Origin: Marinobacter sp. ATCH36
GTDB lineage: Bacteria > Pseudomonadota > Gammaproteobacteria > Pseudomonadales > Oleiphilaceae
Assembly (NCBI RefSeq): GCF_023555055.1
Contig: NZ_JAMJPL010000004.1
Location: 1 to 64,000 of the forward strand
Direction: 5' to 3'
DNA: 64,000 bases
A model generated the notes under the pieces. That model saw only the letters and a program-made list of their open reading frames with translations. It was not told where the DNA came from and made no database searches. The position numbers and the translations under genes were made by a program. Positions 46,419-55,249 of the stretch are shown in pieces. Each line of letters opens with the position of its first letter. Positions within the stretch are counted from its first letter, which is position 1.

Positions 46419-47234
46419 ATGAAAAGAACCGCTTTCTTCATCTCCGATGGTACCGGGCTGACCGCCGAGGCTCTCGGCCACAGCCTGCTGGCGCAATTCG
46501 AGAAAATCGAATTCGAGCGCATTACCGTGCCATACATCGATGACGCTGACAAAGCCCGGGAGATGGTCAAGCGCATCAATAAAGCAGCCGAGGTAGACGG
46601 CTCGCGACCACTGGTTTTTGACACTATCGTAAACAGCGACATTCGGGATCTCATTTCCGGTGCAGAAGGCTTCATGGTGGATATCTTTGGCACCTTCCTG
46701 AGCCCGCTTGAGCAGGAGTTACGGTCGTCTTCGTCCTACACCGTCGGCAAGTCCCACGCCATCAACAATGAGGGCAGCTACGAACGAAGGATCAAAGCCG
46801 TCAACTTCGCACTTGCGAACGACGACGGTGCGCGCACCCGTCACTATGACGAAGCCGACCTGATACTCGTAGGCGCATCCCGTAGTGGCAAAACTCCCAC
46901 TTGCCTGTATCTGGCACTGCAATACGGCGTAAAGGCTGCCAACTACCCGATCACCGAGGAGGATCTGGAAGACCAGCGGATGCCATCAGCATTACGCTCC
47001 CACAAGGAAAAAATCTTTGGGCTGACCATCGAGCCTGAGCGACTGGCCATCATCCGCAATGAGCGCAAGCCCAATTCGCGGTACTCGTCCCTGAAGCAAT
47101 GCATGCATGAAATCGAGGAAATCGAGCTGATGTATCGCCGGGAGCGCATCCCCTACCTCAATACCACGGCCTACTCCGTAGAGGAGATATCCACCCGTAT
47201 CATGGTAACTACCGGGCTCAAACGAAACCGTTAG
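46419..47234 (+). CDS. ppsR: PEP synthase regulatory kinase/phosphorylase
   Basis: A 271-residue DUF299 protein that inactivates PEP synthase by ADP-dependent phosphorylation of a Thr and reactivates it by Pi-dependent phosphorolysis. The P-loop is [10 protein letters not shown] (about residues 152-161). It is divergent from its target ppsA across 191 bases and converges on the M16 protease gene. Confidence 0.95.
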   Translation: MKRTAFFISDGTGLTAEALGHSLLAQFEKIEFERITVPYIDDADKAREMVKRINKAAEVDGSRPLVFDTIVNSDIRDLISGAEGFMVDIFGTFLSPLEQELRSSSSYTVGKSHAINNEGSYERRIKAVNFALANDDGARTRHYDEADLILVGASRSGKTPTCLYLALQYGVKAANYPITEEDLEDQRMPSALRSHKEKIFGLTIEPERLAIIRNERKPNSRYSSLKQCMHEIEEIELMYRRERIPYLNTTAYSVEEISTRIMVTTGLKRNR

Positions 47235-47252
47235 CCCGGACAGCGAAATGGC

Positions 47253-50177
47253 CTACAGCTCCTGAATCTCCAGCCCCAGCTTCTCCGCGGTGTCGCGGTT
47301 TTCGAAGCTGGTGACAACCGCCACACTGGCGTTCTCCGGCTTCAGCCATTCCTTCGCCACCCGCTTTATGTCTTCCAGGGTCACTTCCAGTACCCGCTCG
47401 CGGAATCGGGCGCGCTGCTCTGGTGTACGACCAAACAGGTGATTATGGAAGGCATGACGGGCCGCACCCGCCGGGGAGCGTGGGCGGTCCAGCTGGCCGA
47501 TGACTCCGAGAATGGACTCTTCCAGTTCCTGGGGGTCATGCTGCTCTTGCTGCAACCAATCCAGTGCCGTGTCGAAGTCCCCGAGAGTCTCGGACAGCCT
47601 CGGATCACGATAGGAAAAGAACCGGAAGATACCGTTAACACTGTCCTGGCCAGCACCGCCTCCATAGGCTCCGCCCTTCTCACGGATGGCCCTGTGCAGG
47701 TACCCGTTGCGAAGAAAGCCACCCAACACCGTCAATGCAGCTGCATCGGGATGATCGATGGCAACTGTGCTGTAAGCCTTGGCACAGAAATTCACCTGCG
47801 TCGAGGTCAGCCAGGCTTCACGGGCCCGATAACTGACGGGTGCCAGCTTCCAGGGTTCGCCAGCTTCGGCTTTGGTATCGCCCCAGATGGATTTCAACTC
47901 CGTCAACATGGGACCCAGCTGATCTTCCTCACCAATCAGCAGGAATTCACGGGATTGCTGCCGGATACGCTCGTGCAGCGCGGCGAGGCGTTCGCAAAGC
48001 GTGTCTAGCTCCGCGGGGGTGTCCAGTGATTTGTCCAATGCCTTGACCCCGCGAACGGCCGCCAGACCACCGAGCCGGAAAGCCAGCCAGGCACCGGCGC
48101 TGAGGCCCTGGGCAGCAGCGCCCATAGCCAGGGCATGACCACTACCGGTCACGCCCTGCTCCCTGCGGGAACGAATCTGGGCTACCAGTTCGCGAACCCG
48201 CTCTTTTTCGTCAAAACGGGCGCCGTCGAACACGTCCTTTAACAGACGGGTCAGCGCCTCGCGGTTTCTGGCCAGCGCCTTACCATTGAATACAATGTAG
48301 CCTGACAAATCCTGCACATCGTCGATTTTTCCCTTGGCAGTAAAGGAAGCACTGATGCCGCCGGATTCGGCGGAAATTCGATCCTGCATCTGCAGGTAAT
48401 CCAGATTACCGCAGCCCACTTCCGGAATCAGCGTGGTGTAGTACGGCAGTAACAACAGCTCGGCTTCAGATAGATCCGGGACCGGCACAACTACCTGTTC
48501 ATAGACCAGGCCGTTGGTCCCCCGCGCATAAATGGTTGCCGACATGTCGCCGTCAAACCGCGCTTCGGGTTCCGGCAACTGCAGTGGCACATCGGTCAAA
48601 TCCACCTTGGGCAGGATGGAATCATCATCCTTGCGGGTCTGGCGTTCTTCGAGAGCCCTGGCCCGATCGACAATCTGTTGAACCTCTTTATCGGTGAGTG
48701 AGGCCTTGCGTCGGGCCAACGCCTCACGAATCGCGGCCTGACGGCGGCTTTCCAGCTTGTCATCGGGGCGTAGCGTGAGGGTAACCCGGTGGGGATTTTC
48801 AAGCAGTTTGCTGCGAATCAGGTCCGGCACATAGTTCGGGTCCCGGATTTTCTCACGCATGTCCGCCAGCACAGGTTCCAAGTCCAGAAGCTCCACCGGA
48901 TCACCGCCATGAACCATCGGCGAAATGGCCGTCATGATCAACTGCAGACCGTATGGGAAACTGTCACCCGCAATCTCACGCTGGTGAAGCTCCAGCTGGT
49001 GCAGAATGGCCTCCAGGCGGTCCTGGCTGACACCCTCTTCCACCACTTTTGCCAGCGTCTGTTCGATCAACTCTTCCAGATCGCCCTGTTTGTCCGGTTC
49101 GCTACCCTCGATGCCGCAGACAAAAGTCATTTCGCGGTTGGAGTCCTCAAGGCCGCACATGGGCGAAGGCGAGTGCCCGATATCCGTGGTTTCCAGAGCA
49201 CGCATCAATGGCGAAGCACTGTTTTCCAACAGCACACTGGCCAGCAGCTGGCCTTCAAGGTTTTCCTGCAGGTCAAAGCTGTGCCCCAGCAACCAGCCCA
49301 TCACGATGTGGGTCTTGTGGCTGGTTTCCTCACCCTCACTGATGGCGTAGCTCTGGTCGACACGAACCGGGGAGAACATCCGCTTCTCGTCCCGCACCGG
49401 CAGTTCCACATCCAGACGATCAAACTGCTTGAGGGCAAGTTCTTCGAAGCGCTGATGATGTTCGTGAGCCGGTATATCGCCGTAAGTGGCAAAAATTGCA
49501 TTGCTGGGATGATAGTGGTGACGGTAAAAACGCAGCAGATCATCGTAGCTCAGATCGACAATGTGGTCTGGTTCCCCACCGCTGTTGTAGTGATAGGTGG
49601 TAGTCGGGAACAGATGGCTGGAGAGGTTCTGCCACAACTGGGACGTGGGTGCGCTCATGGCACCTTTCATTTCGTTGTATACCACACCGCGGTAAACCAG
49701 ATCCGTGGACGGATCCTCCGGTGTATCGAATTCCAGGCGGTGACCTTCCTGGGCGAAGTCCAGGGGATCCAGTGACGAGAAAAACACCGAATCCAGATAG
49801 ACCGTCAGCAGGTTATCAAAATCCTTGCGGTTCATGCTGGCAAAGGGGTATGCAGTCCAGTCACTGCTGGTAAACGCATTCATGAAGGTGTTCAGGGAAC
49901 GGCGGATCATCATGAAAAACGGATCCCGCACCGGGAATCGTTCGCTACCACAAAGCGCAGTATGCTCCAGGATATGGGCCACCCCGGAGGAGTCCATAGG
50001 GAAGGTCCGCAGCGCAACGAAGAACACATTCTCATCGTTGTCTGCCGCCAGGTGCAGATGGCGGGCGCCGGTTTTCCGGTGACGGTACTCTTCAACGGTC
50101 ACGTTCAGCGTGCTGATCCGGTGGCTGCGTAGCATTTCAAACGCCGGATGGACTGTGTTCTCGATCACTGCCGCCAT
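47253..50177 (-). CDS. M16C metalloprotease (presequence protease-like)
   Basis: A 974-residue insulinase-family protease. The inverted zinc motif HILEH (HxxEH) is near residue 66, with the downstream Glu region near 140; M16C domain and Peptidase_M16_C follow. It resembles mitochondrial PreP and the bacterial homologues that degrade peptides. I use ATG 50177, which has AGGAT upstream; a frame to 50348 has no family content. No signal peptide is evident, so it is probably cytoplasmic. Confidence 0.93.
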   Translation of the reverse strand: MAAVIENTVHPAFEMLRSHRISTLNVTVEEYRHRKTGARHLHLAADNDENVFFVALRTFPMDSSGVAHILEHTALCGSERFPVRDPFFMMIRRSLNTFMNAFTSSDWTAYPFASMNRKDFDNLLTVYLDSVFFSSLDPLDFAQEGHRLEFDTPEDPSTDLVYRGVVYNEMKGAMSAPTSQLWQNLSSHLFPTTTYHYNSGGEPDHIVDLSYDDLLRFYRHHYHPSNAIFATYGDIPAHEHHQRFEELALKQFDRLDVELPVRDEKRMFSPVRVDQSYAISEGEETSHKTHIVMGWLLGHSFDLQENLEGQLLASVLLENSASPLMRALETTDIGHSPSPMCGLEDSNREMTFVCGIEGSEPDKQGDLEELIEQTLAKVVEEGVSQDRLEAILHQLELHQREIAGDSFPYGLQLIMTAISPMVHGGDPVELLDLEPVLADMREKIRDPNYVPDLIRSKLLENPHRVTLTLRPDDKLESRRQAAIREALARRKASLTDKEVQQIVDRARALEERQTRKDDDSILPKVDLTDVPLQLPEPEARFDGDMSATIYARGTNGLVYEQVVVPVPDLSEAELLLLPYYTTLIPEVGCGNLDYLQMQDRISAESGGISASFTAKGKIDDVQDLSGYIVFNGKALARNREALTRLLKDVFDGARFDEKERVRELVAQIRSRREQGVTGSGHALAMGAAAQGLSAGAWLAFRLGGLAAVRGVKALDKSLDTPAELDTLCERLAALHERIRQQSREFLLIGEEDQLGPMLTELKSIWGDTKAEAGEPWKLAPVSYRAREAWLTSTQVNFCAKAYSTVAIDHPDAAALTVLGGFLRNGYLHRAIREKGGAYGGGAGQDSVNGIFRFFSYRDPRLSETLGDFDTALDWLQQEQHDPQELEESILGVIGQLDRPRSPAGAARHAFHNHLFGRTPEQRARFRERVLEVTLEDIKRVAKEWLKPENASVAVVTSFENRDTAEKLGLEIQEL

Positions 50178-50275
50178 TAAAACTATCCTGTCTTTAACCA
50201 AATGGGGATTGTAGGGTAACACGTACTTTCTACTATCATGCACTAACCAGACACCACAAGGCAGTAGCCGAATCC

Positions 50276-50797
50276 ATGACCACTGAAACTCAGGGTAACC
50301 AACCTCCGGAAACCGCCAGGAGTACTTCCGGGCCCGGTCAAAAGCCAACCAGCAAGGGCCAGAATATTCATGCCCCAGAAGTGGCCGCCTATTGGGACGA
50401 ACGCCGCAGGTACCTGGAGCGCATACGCCGGGTCCCCGAGATCAGGCAGCGTTACTGGCGCGCCATTGGCATATACCTGCTTCGCAGGGTGCTGTGGTCA
50501 TTCGGTTTTTTCCCGGTGTTTCTCGCTTTCTGGATACCGTTTGTGCTTTCCAGCTTCAACCCCGTGGTCATGGCATCCGACCTGATCCCTTTGCTTGAGA
50601 GTTTCGTCGACGCAAATCCGGAAGTGCAGGCTAATACTATCAGTACGCTGGCCATCGCTTGGGGATCTGTCGGATTTTTCTTTCTGGTATTCGATTTTGT
50701 GCTAACGCCATTCAAATCCCCCTATCGGTACGAGGCGGATGTGTACATGCGTTCCTGGGAGCAGCTCAACCATGACCAGCTTCCGGAGAAAGTGTGA
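50276..50797 (+). CDS. Small membrane protein of unknown function
   Basis: A 173-residue protein with a polar N-terminal 60 residues rich in Pro, Thr, Gly and Arg and two hydrophobic spans (about 67-93 and 121-145), so two transmembrane helices. Divergent from the M16 protease. I do not recognise the family. Codon use resembles its neighbours. Confidence 0.75.
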   Translation: MTTETQGNQPPETARSTSGPGQKPTSKGQNIHAPEVAAYWDERRRYLERIRRVPEIRQRYWRAIGIYLLRRVLWSFGFFPVFLAFWIPFVLSSFNPVVMASDLIPLLESFVDANPEVQANTISTLAIAWGSVGFFFLVFDFVLTPFKSPYRYEADVYMRSWEQLNHDQLPEKV

Positions 50798-50958
50798 TTT
50801 GTCCTGCATTCTCGTGAACTTCAGTGACTTTCTGTTACATAACATTGCCCCGGCTGGGTAAGATTAGGCTGTGTAATCCCTGATTCCTGCTGAAGAACGA
50901 CAACGAAACAGACGGGGCATTGGAAGTCACACAGGAATGCAGAATTGAGAGGTTTCCC

Positions 50959-52044
50959 ATGGTCGATTTCAGACCGCTACTGTTCGTTAACGCGCTGGCG
51001 CTGATGCTTCTGGTGACAGCAGGCTTTGCGTCGGTACGCAGTGAGTTGTCCATGAATACGGATACCGTGGCCAGTGAGCCAGAGACCGGGGAACTCTACC
51101 AGGACAACTCTAAAGAACCTGCTGCCGAACCTTTCTTTATTCCCGAGCTGCCAGACGATCCAAAGCTGGTGGCTGTCTCTGAGCAACCCTCGGCAATGCC
51201 CGAATCCGGCACTGATGCATCTCCAATGCAACCTGAAGAACCCCGCCCGACAACGGGTAAGCTGGTGCTGCGTTCAAATGTGGTCGGTGATGAAGTCACC
51301 ATCAACGGCAAGGAGTATGGCGCCACCCGGCTGGATCTGGAACTGGAAGCCGGCCAATACGAGGTTGTAATCAGCAAGGAAGGCTATAAGCCCTGGCAGC
51401 AAACGGTGGCGCTCTCGGCCGGCAATGAAAAGACACTTGTTGGCAAACTGGATGCCTACACCCGGGTAGAATACCGCGACGGTACCTGGATAGGCGGCGT
51501 TAAAACCGGCGACGGCACCTATGAAGATGCCAATGGCCTGCGCTACGAAGGGCACTTCGTGGCTGGCGAATTTGATGGCCAGGGCACACTCAGGCTTGCC
51601 AACAATGACATTCTGACCGGGCAGTGGTCCGAGGGACAACTGAACGGGCATGGCTCGCTCACGACATCGGATGGCACGCTGTATGTAGGCGGGTTCCGCA
51701 ACGACGAGTTTCACGGCGAAGGTACCCTCACCTATCCGGACGGGCGGCGTTACGAGGGAGAATTCTCAAACGGAGAATTTCACGGCCAAGGCCAGGAAGT
51801 GTTTGCCGACGGCAAGAAATACGAAGGCGGATACATTGAAGGTTCGTTCCACGGCAAGGGTTTGCTGCGCAATCCCAATGGCAGTTCGATTGAAGCGACC
51901 TTCCGGTATGGCGAACCCTACGGACAGGTTCGCCTGACAACGGCAGCCGGGGAGGTATTCACCGCCCGGACCAAGGAACCCGGTGTTTGTTATCGGGACA
52001 AGAGCTATCGGGCGACCCAATGCCCGAAACTGGAAGGCTGGTAA
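50959..52044 (+). CDS. PEGA and MORN repeat protein
   Basis: A 361-residue protein: N-terminal hydrophobic segment (residues 5-25), a low-complexity Glu/Pro linker, a PEGA domain (about 108-170) and then about six MORN repeats (pattern Y-x-G-x-F/W-x-x-G-x-x-H/D-G-x-G-x-L) from about 175 to 305, ending in a C-terminal domain with two Cys. I start at ATG 50959 (MVDFRPLLFV), preceded by GAGG. MORN repeats bind lipid or protein in eukaryotes; the role here is not known. It probably lies in the periplasm, tethered to the inner membrane. The receiver gene follows at 50 bases. Confidence 0.85.
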   Translation: MVDFRPLLFVNALALMLLVTAGFASVRSELSMNTDTVASEPETGELYQDNSKEPAAEPFFIPELPDDPKLVAVSEQPSAMPESGTDASPMQPEEPRPTTGKLVLRSNVVGDEVTINGKEYGATRLDLELEAGQYEVVISKEGYKPWQQTVALSAGNEKTLVGKLDAYTRVEYRDGTWIGGVKTGDGTYEDANGLRYEGHFVAGEFDGQGTLRLANNDILTGQWSEGQLNGHGSLTTSDGTLYVGGFRNDEFHGEGTLTYPDGRRYEGEFSNGEFHGQGQEVFADGKKYEGGYIEGSFHGKGLLRNPNGSSIEATFRYGEPYGQVRLTTAAGEVFTARTKEPGVCYRDKSYRATQCPKLEGW

Positions 52045-52093
52045 GCATCAGCCCGATAATGAACACACATGCAGTAAAGGTTGAGGTTGTGAC

Positions 52094-53194
52094 ATGGCGA
52101 TCAAGAACGCCCTCCTGGTGGATGACTCGAAAGTGGCTCGATTTGCCCTGAGCAAACTGCTGGAAGGCCGGGACATGCAAGTAAACATGGCCGGCTCGGC
52201 AGAGGAGGCACTGGACTTCCTTAGCTCCAACATTCGCCCGGATGTGATCTTCATGGATCACCTGATGCCAGGTATGAACGGCGTGGAAGCCACGAAAGCC
52301 ATCAAGGGCAATCCGGAAACCGCCACCATCCCCATCATTATGTGCACCTCCAAGAAATCACCGTCATTCATGGAGGAGGCCCGAAATTTCGGTGTCTATA
52401 ATATTCTCACCAAACCGCCTCACACTGAAGGCCTGAGCCTGGTTCTGGAACAGCTCGACAGCGACGTGACTGATGGCAATCTTCCTGAGCCACCGGAGCT
52501 GGACGTCGCTGCCGATGCCACTGAGGAAAGCCCGCTGGACATACCCGTTGATGCATCGGTAGAAATGTCGCCACAAGCCGATGGTAAAACGCATACCGGT
52601 GGCAACGGCAGCGGGTCCCAAGTGGTTCCACTGACCAGCGATCTGATCGAGCAGATTGCCCGCTCGGCAGTGAAAACCCACATCAACAATCGCCTGCACG
52701 AACTCCTCAGCTCTCTGTTTGACGAACAGTTCGACCACCTCAAGCGCGCACTGGACGAATCTGCAAAAAGGCAGGAAGCCGCCGTGGAAGAGCGCCTGAA
52801 CGCTGTCACAGGTATGGTCGAAGAGCGCACGCGCAACCTCTGTGACGATGTGGCAGCGGAAGTAAACCTGAACCTGACCCGGGAGCTGGCCGAGCTGCGC
52901 AAGGATCTGTCCCGCAATACCGGGTTTACCAGCGACCACATGGCAGAATTGAAGGACCACATCACCAGCGTACAAACCATCGACACCGAGTTCTGGCAGA
53001 CCCTGCAATCAGAAGCCATACAGCAGGCTCATGAGATTTCCCGGGAAACCGCCGAAGACATCGCCCAGCGCACGATCGACCTGTTTGTATCCCAGCAGCG
53101 TTCGACCACATCACGCATCTACACCATGGGCCTGGCTGCCAGCCTGGGCATTTTCGCAGTGGGCATCGCCTGGTTGTCAGGGCTGTTCGGCTAA
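52094..53194 (+). CDS. Response-regulator receiver protein with C-terminal membrane anchor
   Basis: A 366-residue protein. Residues 1-120 are a CheY-type receiver with acidic pocket LLVDDS, phospho-Asp in [12 protein letters not shown] (about residue 54) and Lys in LTKPP (about 107). Residues about 125-190 are an acidic linker, 190-340 are helical and coiled-coil-like with no output domain I know, and the last 20 residues ([21 protein letters not shown]) form a transmembrane helix. A cytoplasmic receiver held to the membrane by its tail is unusual. The cognate kinase is not nearby. The 3' end overlaps the next gene by 18 bases. Confidence 0.88.
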   Translation: MAIKNALLVDDSKVARFALSKLLEGRDMQVNMAGSAEEALDFLSSNIRPDVIFMDHLMPGMNGVEATKAIKGNPETATIPIIMCTSKKSPSFMEEARNFGVYNILTKPPHTEGLSLVLEQLDSDVTDGNLPEPPELDVAADATEESPLDIPVDASVEMSPQADGKTHTGGNGSGSQVVPLTSDLIEQIARSAVKTHINNRLHELLSSLFDEQFDHLKRALDESAKRQEAAVEERLNAVTGMVEERTRNLCDDVAAEVNLNLTRELAELRKDLSRNTGFTSDHMAELKDHITSVQTIDTEFWQTLQSEAIQQAHEISRETAEDIAQRTIDLFVSQQRSTTSRIYTMGLAASLGIFAVGIAWLSGLFG

Positions 53195-53788
53195 TCGTCG
53201 CCTGACGCGGTGCCAGTCTGCGGGTGTATCCACATCCAGGCTGGCGCCAGCCATGGCTATCCGGCCAGCGCCATTTCCCGCCAGCACACCAGCTGCCCCC
53301 CTGTCACCTTCCAGCATCATAACCTGCGGCCACAAACGCCTGGGAATATAGGCGGGCGCACCCGGCTTGCCTTGCATATCTGCGGCAAAGGGTTGCGACG
53401 GGTTGTTCCTGGCGGCATCCGCCAACGCATGCAACGAATTAACTTCTATCAGGGGCTGATCCAGCAGCACAACGAACACACCTTTTGCCCCGGGTGCAAG
53501 GCTTGCCAAGCCCGCCTTCAGTGATGCCGACATACCTATTCGCCAGTTCTGCGCAAAAACCCAGGATGATGGCTGCACACGGCAGCGATAACGCACCAGG
53601 GGGTACCAGCCGCCAGCAACAACGGTAACCGGCGCACCGAGCTGCCTTGCCTGGCCAATCGCGTGATCCAGCAGCGTACCTGAATGTACTGGCAACAACG
53701 CCTTTGACCCACCCATTCTGTGCGAAGCTCCGGCGGCCAATACGAGTACGGGAAAGGCATCATTGCGATCTGCGTCGGTCTTCTCCAT
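53177..53788 (-). CDS. MobA-like molybdenum-cofactor nucleotidyltransferase
   Basis: A 203-residue NTP-transferase with the [18 protein letters not shown] motif and DQP ([15 protein letters not shown]) of the MobA/MocA group. It could link CTP or GTP to molybdopterin. The substrate is inferred; MocA (CTP, for cytosine dinucleotide) is the closest pattern. I use ATG 53788 after AGGT; an ATG at 53815 is possible. It overlaps the receiver gene tail-to-tail by 18 bases. Confidence 0.82.
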   Translation of the reverse strand: MEKTDADRNDAFPVLVLAAGASHRMGGSKALLPVHSGTLLDHAIGQARQLGAPVTVVAGGWYPLVRYRCRVQPSSWVFAQNWRIGMSASLKAGLASLAPGAKGVFVVLLDQPLIEVNSLHALADAARNNPSQPFAADMQGKPGAPAYIPRRLWPQVMMLEGDRGAAGVLAGNGAGRIAMAGASLDVDTPADWHRVRRRLAEQP

Positions 53789-53898
53789 TGTTACCTGCTC
53801 AGTTGTTTTCGCCATGCACCATACACAAAGCTGCGAGCGTTGGCGGATTTTTGCTAGAATTCGCCCATCAATCAACTTCATCTCCCCAGGCTTCTCTG

Positions 53899-54771
53899 AT
53901 GAACCACCTTTTCGTAGACAATCTGACGGTTATCGACTTCGCCTACCTGGACGCTACACGCGGGCTCGTAGGTGAAAGCTGGATTGCTGATGTGGTTCTT
54001 GGGGGCGAGCTGGACGACCAGGGCATGGTGTTTGATTTCAGCAACGTCAAGCGCACCATAAAACGGGTGATCGATGAGCGCGTGGATCACCGCCTGGTGA
54101 TTCCGCGGGGCTACAGCGGTCTTGAGTGGAATGAAGATGAGCCGGATCGTTTCCTGTGGCGCCTGAAAGACGGCACCCATATTGTCCACCAGTCCCCGGA
54201 CCAGGCGGTAGTCTGGCTGTCCTCCGAGAGAGTCGTGCCTTCGGCGGTCGCCAGACTTCTGGAGCATGAGTTGGTCGCAGTGCTGCCAGCCAATGTGACA
54301 GACGTGGAGATTACGCTCCGGGAAGACGTGATTGAGGGCGCCTATTACCACTATGTCCATGGCCTGAAAAAACATCTGGGCAACTGTCAGCGGATTGCTC
54401 ACGGGCATCGCTCTCCCATCCGCATTGACCGAAACGGCCACCGGGACCGCAATCTCGAAAATCTCTGGGCGAAGCTCTGGCAGGATATCTATGTGGGCTC
54501 CGAGGAGGACGTGACACAGCGCCAGGTGGCCGCAGACGGCACCGCATACGTGACCTTCGAATACGAGGCGAACCAGGGAGAGTTTTCGCTGACACTGCCA
54601 GAAAGCCGTGTGTACATGCTGGATACCGACACCACGGTAGAGCTGATTGCAGCGCATATTGCCGAGCAACTCAAAGCCGAGTATCCGGAGGATGTTATTC
54701 GGGTAAAGGCCTACGAAGGGGTTGGTAAGGGTGCGATTGCCTCAAGGGGTCTGTCCCCGAACGGGGACTGA
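53899..54771 (+). CDS. Tandem QueD-like 6-carboxytetrahydropterin synthase homologue
   Basis: A 290-residue protein with two pterin-synthase-like halves. In the second half the zinc motif is intact (HGLKKHLGNCQRIAHGH, residues about 154-170). In the first half (FAYLDATRGLVGESW, then VDHRLV) the equivalent His positions have become Leu, Gly, Val or Ser. The protein may be a bifunctional or degenerate PTPS/QueD relative. The last residues RGLSPNGD and the stop codon come from a REP-like repeat (54746-54910), so the native 3' end has probably been altered by insertion. Start ATG 53899. Confidence 0.82.
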   Translation: MNHLFVDNLTVIDFAYLDATRGLVGESWIADVVLGGELDDQGMVFDFSNVKRTIKRVIDERVDHRLVIPRGYSGLEWNEDEPDRFLWRLKDGTHIVHQSPDQAVVWLSSERVVPSAVARLLEHELVAVLPANVTDVEITLREDVIEGAYYHYVHGLKKHLGNCQRIAHGHRSPIRIDRNGHRDRNLENLWAKLWQDIYVGSEEDVTQRQVAADGTAYVTFEYEANQGEFSLTLPESRVYMLDTDTTVELIAAHIAEQLKAEYPEDVIRVKAYEGVGKGAIASRGLSPNGD

Positions 54772-54910
54772 CCCCATTTACACTGACCCAGCTGGCTTCT
54801 CATCGGAGCTAGCGGGTGACTTGTTGACTGGTCAGTATGTATGGGTCAGTCCACGCAGGGACAGACCCCCGGAGATCTCTGACTGATGAGGATAAATGGG
54901 GACAGACCCC
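54746..54910. repeat. REP-like mini-element with 13-bp terminal inverted repeats
   Basis: GGGGTCTGTCCCC (54746-54758) and its exact reverse complement GGGGACAGACCCC (54898-54910) bound about 165 bases. Internal related copies are GGGGACTGACCCC (54763-54775), GGGTCAGTCC near 54843 and GGGACAGACCCCC (54858-54870). The left end is inside the coding sequence of the gene ending at 54771. The composition resembles REP/REPIN families mobilised by RAYT transposases; no transposase is present here. Confidence 0.7.
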
Positions 54911-54914
54911 TAAC

Positions 54915-54943
54915 AAAAAAACCGCCCGAAGGCGGTTTTTTTG
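54915..54943. terminator. Bidirectional rho-independent terminator
   Basis: AAAAAAACCGCC and GGCGGTTTTTTT form a stem with a CGAA loop on the plus strand (TTCG on the minus strand). It would stop both the tRNA transcript coming from the right and the gene ending at 54771. Confidence 0.9.
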
Positions 54944-54978
54944 ATGGCTGACCGGTGGACTAAACCGATAAGCCGTAT

Positions 54979-55054
54979 TGGCGTCCCCTAGGGGGTTCGA
55001 ACCCCTGTTGCCGCCGTGAAAGGGCGGAGTCCTAGGCCACTAGACGAAGGGGAC
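54979..55054 (-). tRNA. tRNA-Glu (UUC)
   Basis: On the minus strand: acceptor stem GTCCCC/GGGGAC, discriminator G, encoded CCA, anticodon stem CCGCC/GGCGG with loop CTTTCAC (anticodon TTC), T arm GGTTCGAACC. Length 76 bases. It lies next to tRNA-Ala and downstream of gltX, whose enzyme charges it. Confidence 0.97.
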
Positions 55055-55061
55055 TAGAAAT

Positions 55062-55137
55062 TGGTGGAGCCAAGCGGGATCGAACCGCTGACCTCAACAC
55101 TGCCAGTGTTGCGCTCTCCCAGCTGAGCTATGGCCCC
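55062..55137 (-). tRNA. tRNA-Ala (GGC)
   Basis: On the minus strand: acceptor GGGGCC/GGCTCC (one G-T), encoded CCA, anticodon loop CTGGCAG within stem CAACA/TGTTG (anticodon GGC), T arm GGTTCGATCC. Length 76 bases. It precedes tRNA-Glu by 7 bases, so the two are probably one transcript. Confidence 0.97.
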
Positions 55138-55249
55138 TCAACGGCTGCGTATATTAAGGATCGGCCCCTGGGGCGTCAACCTTTTTTCCAACGTTTTTTC
55201 AGTTTCGTGAACATCCCTGTCCGGGCCGTTTACTATTCCATCAATCTGG

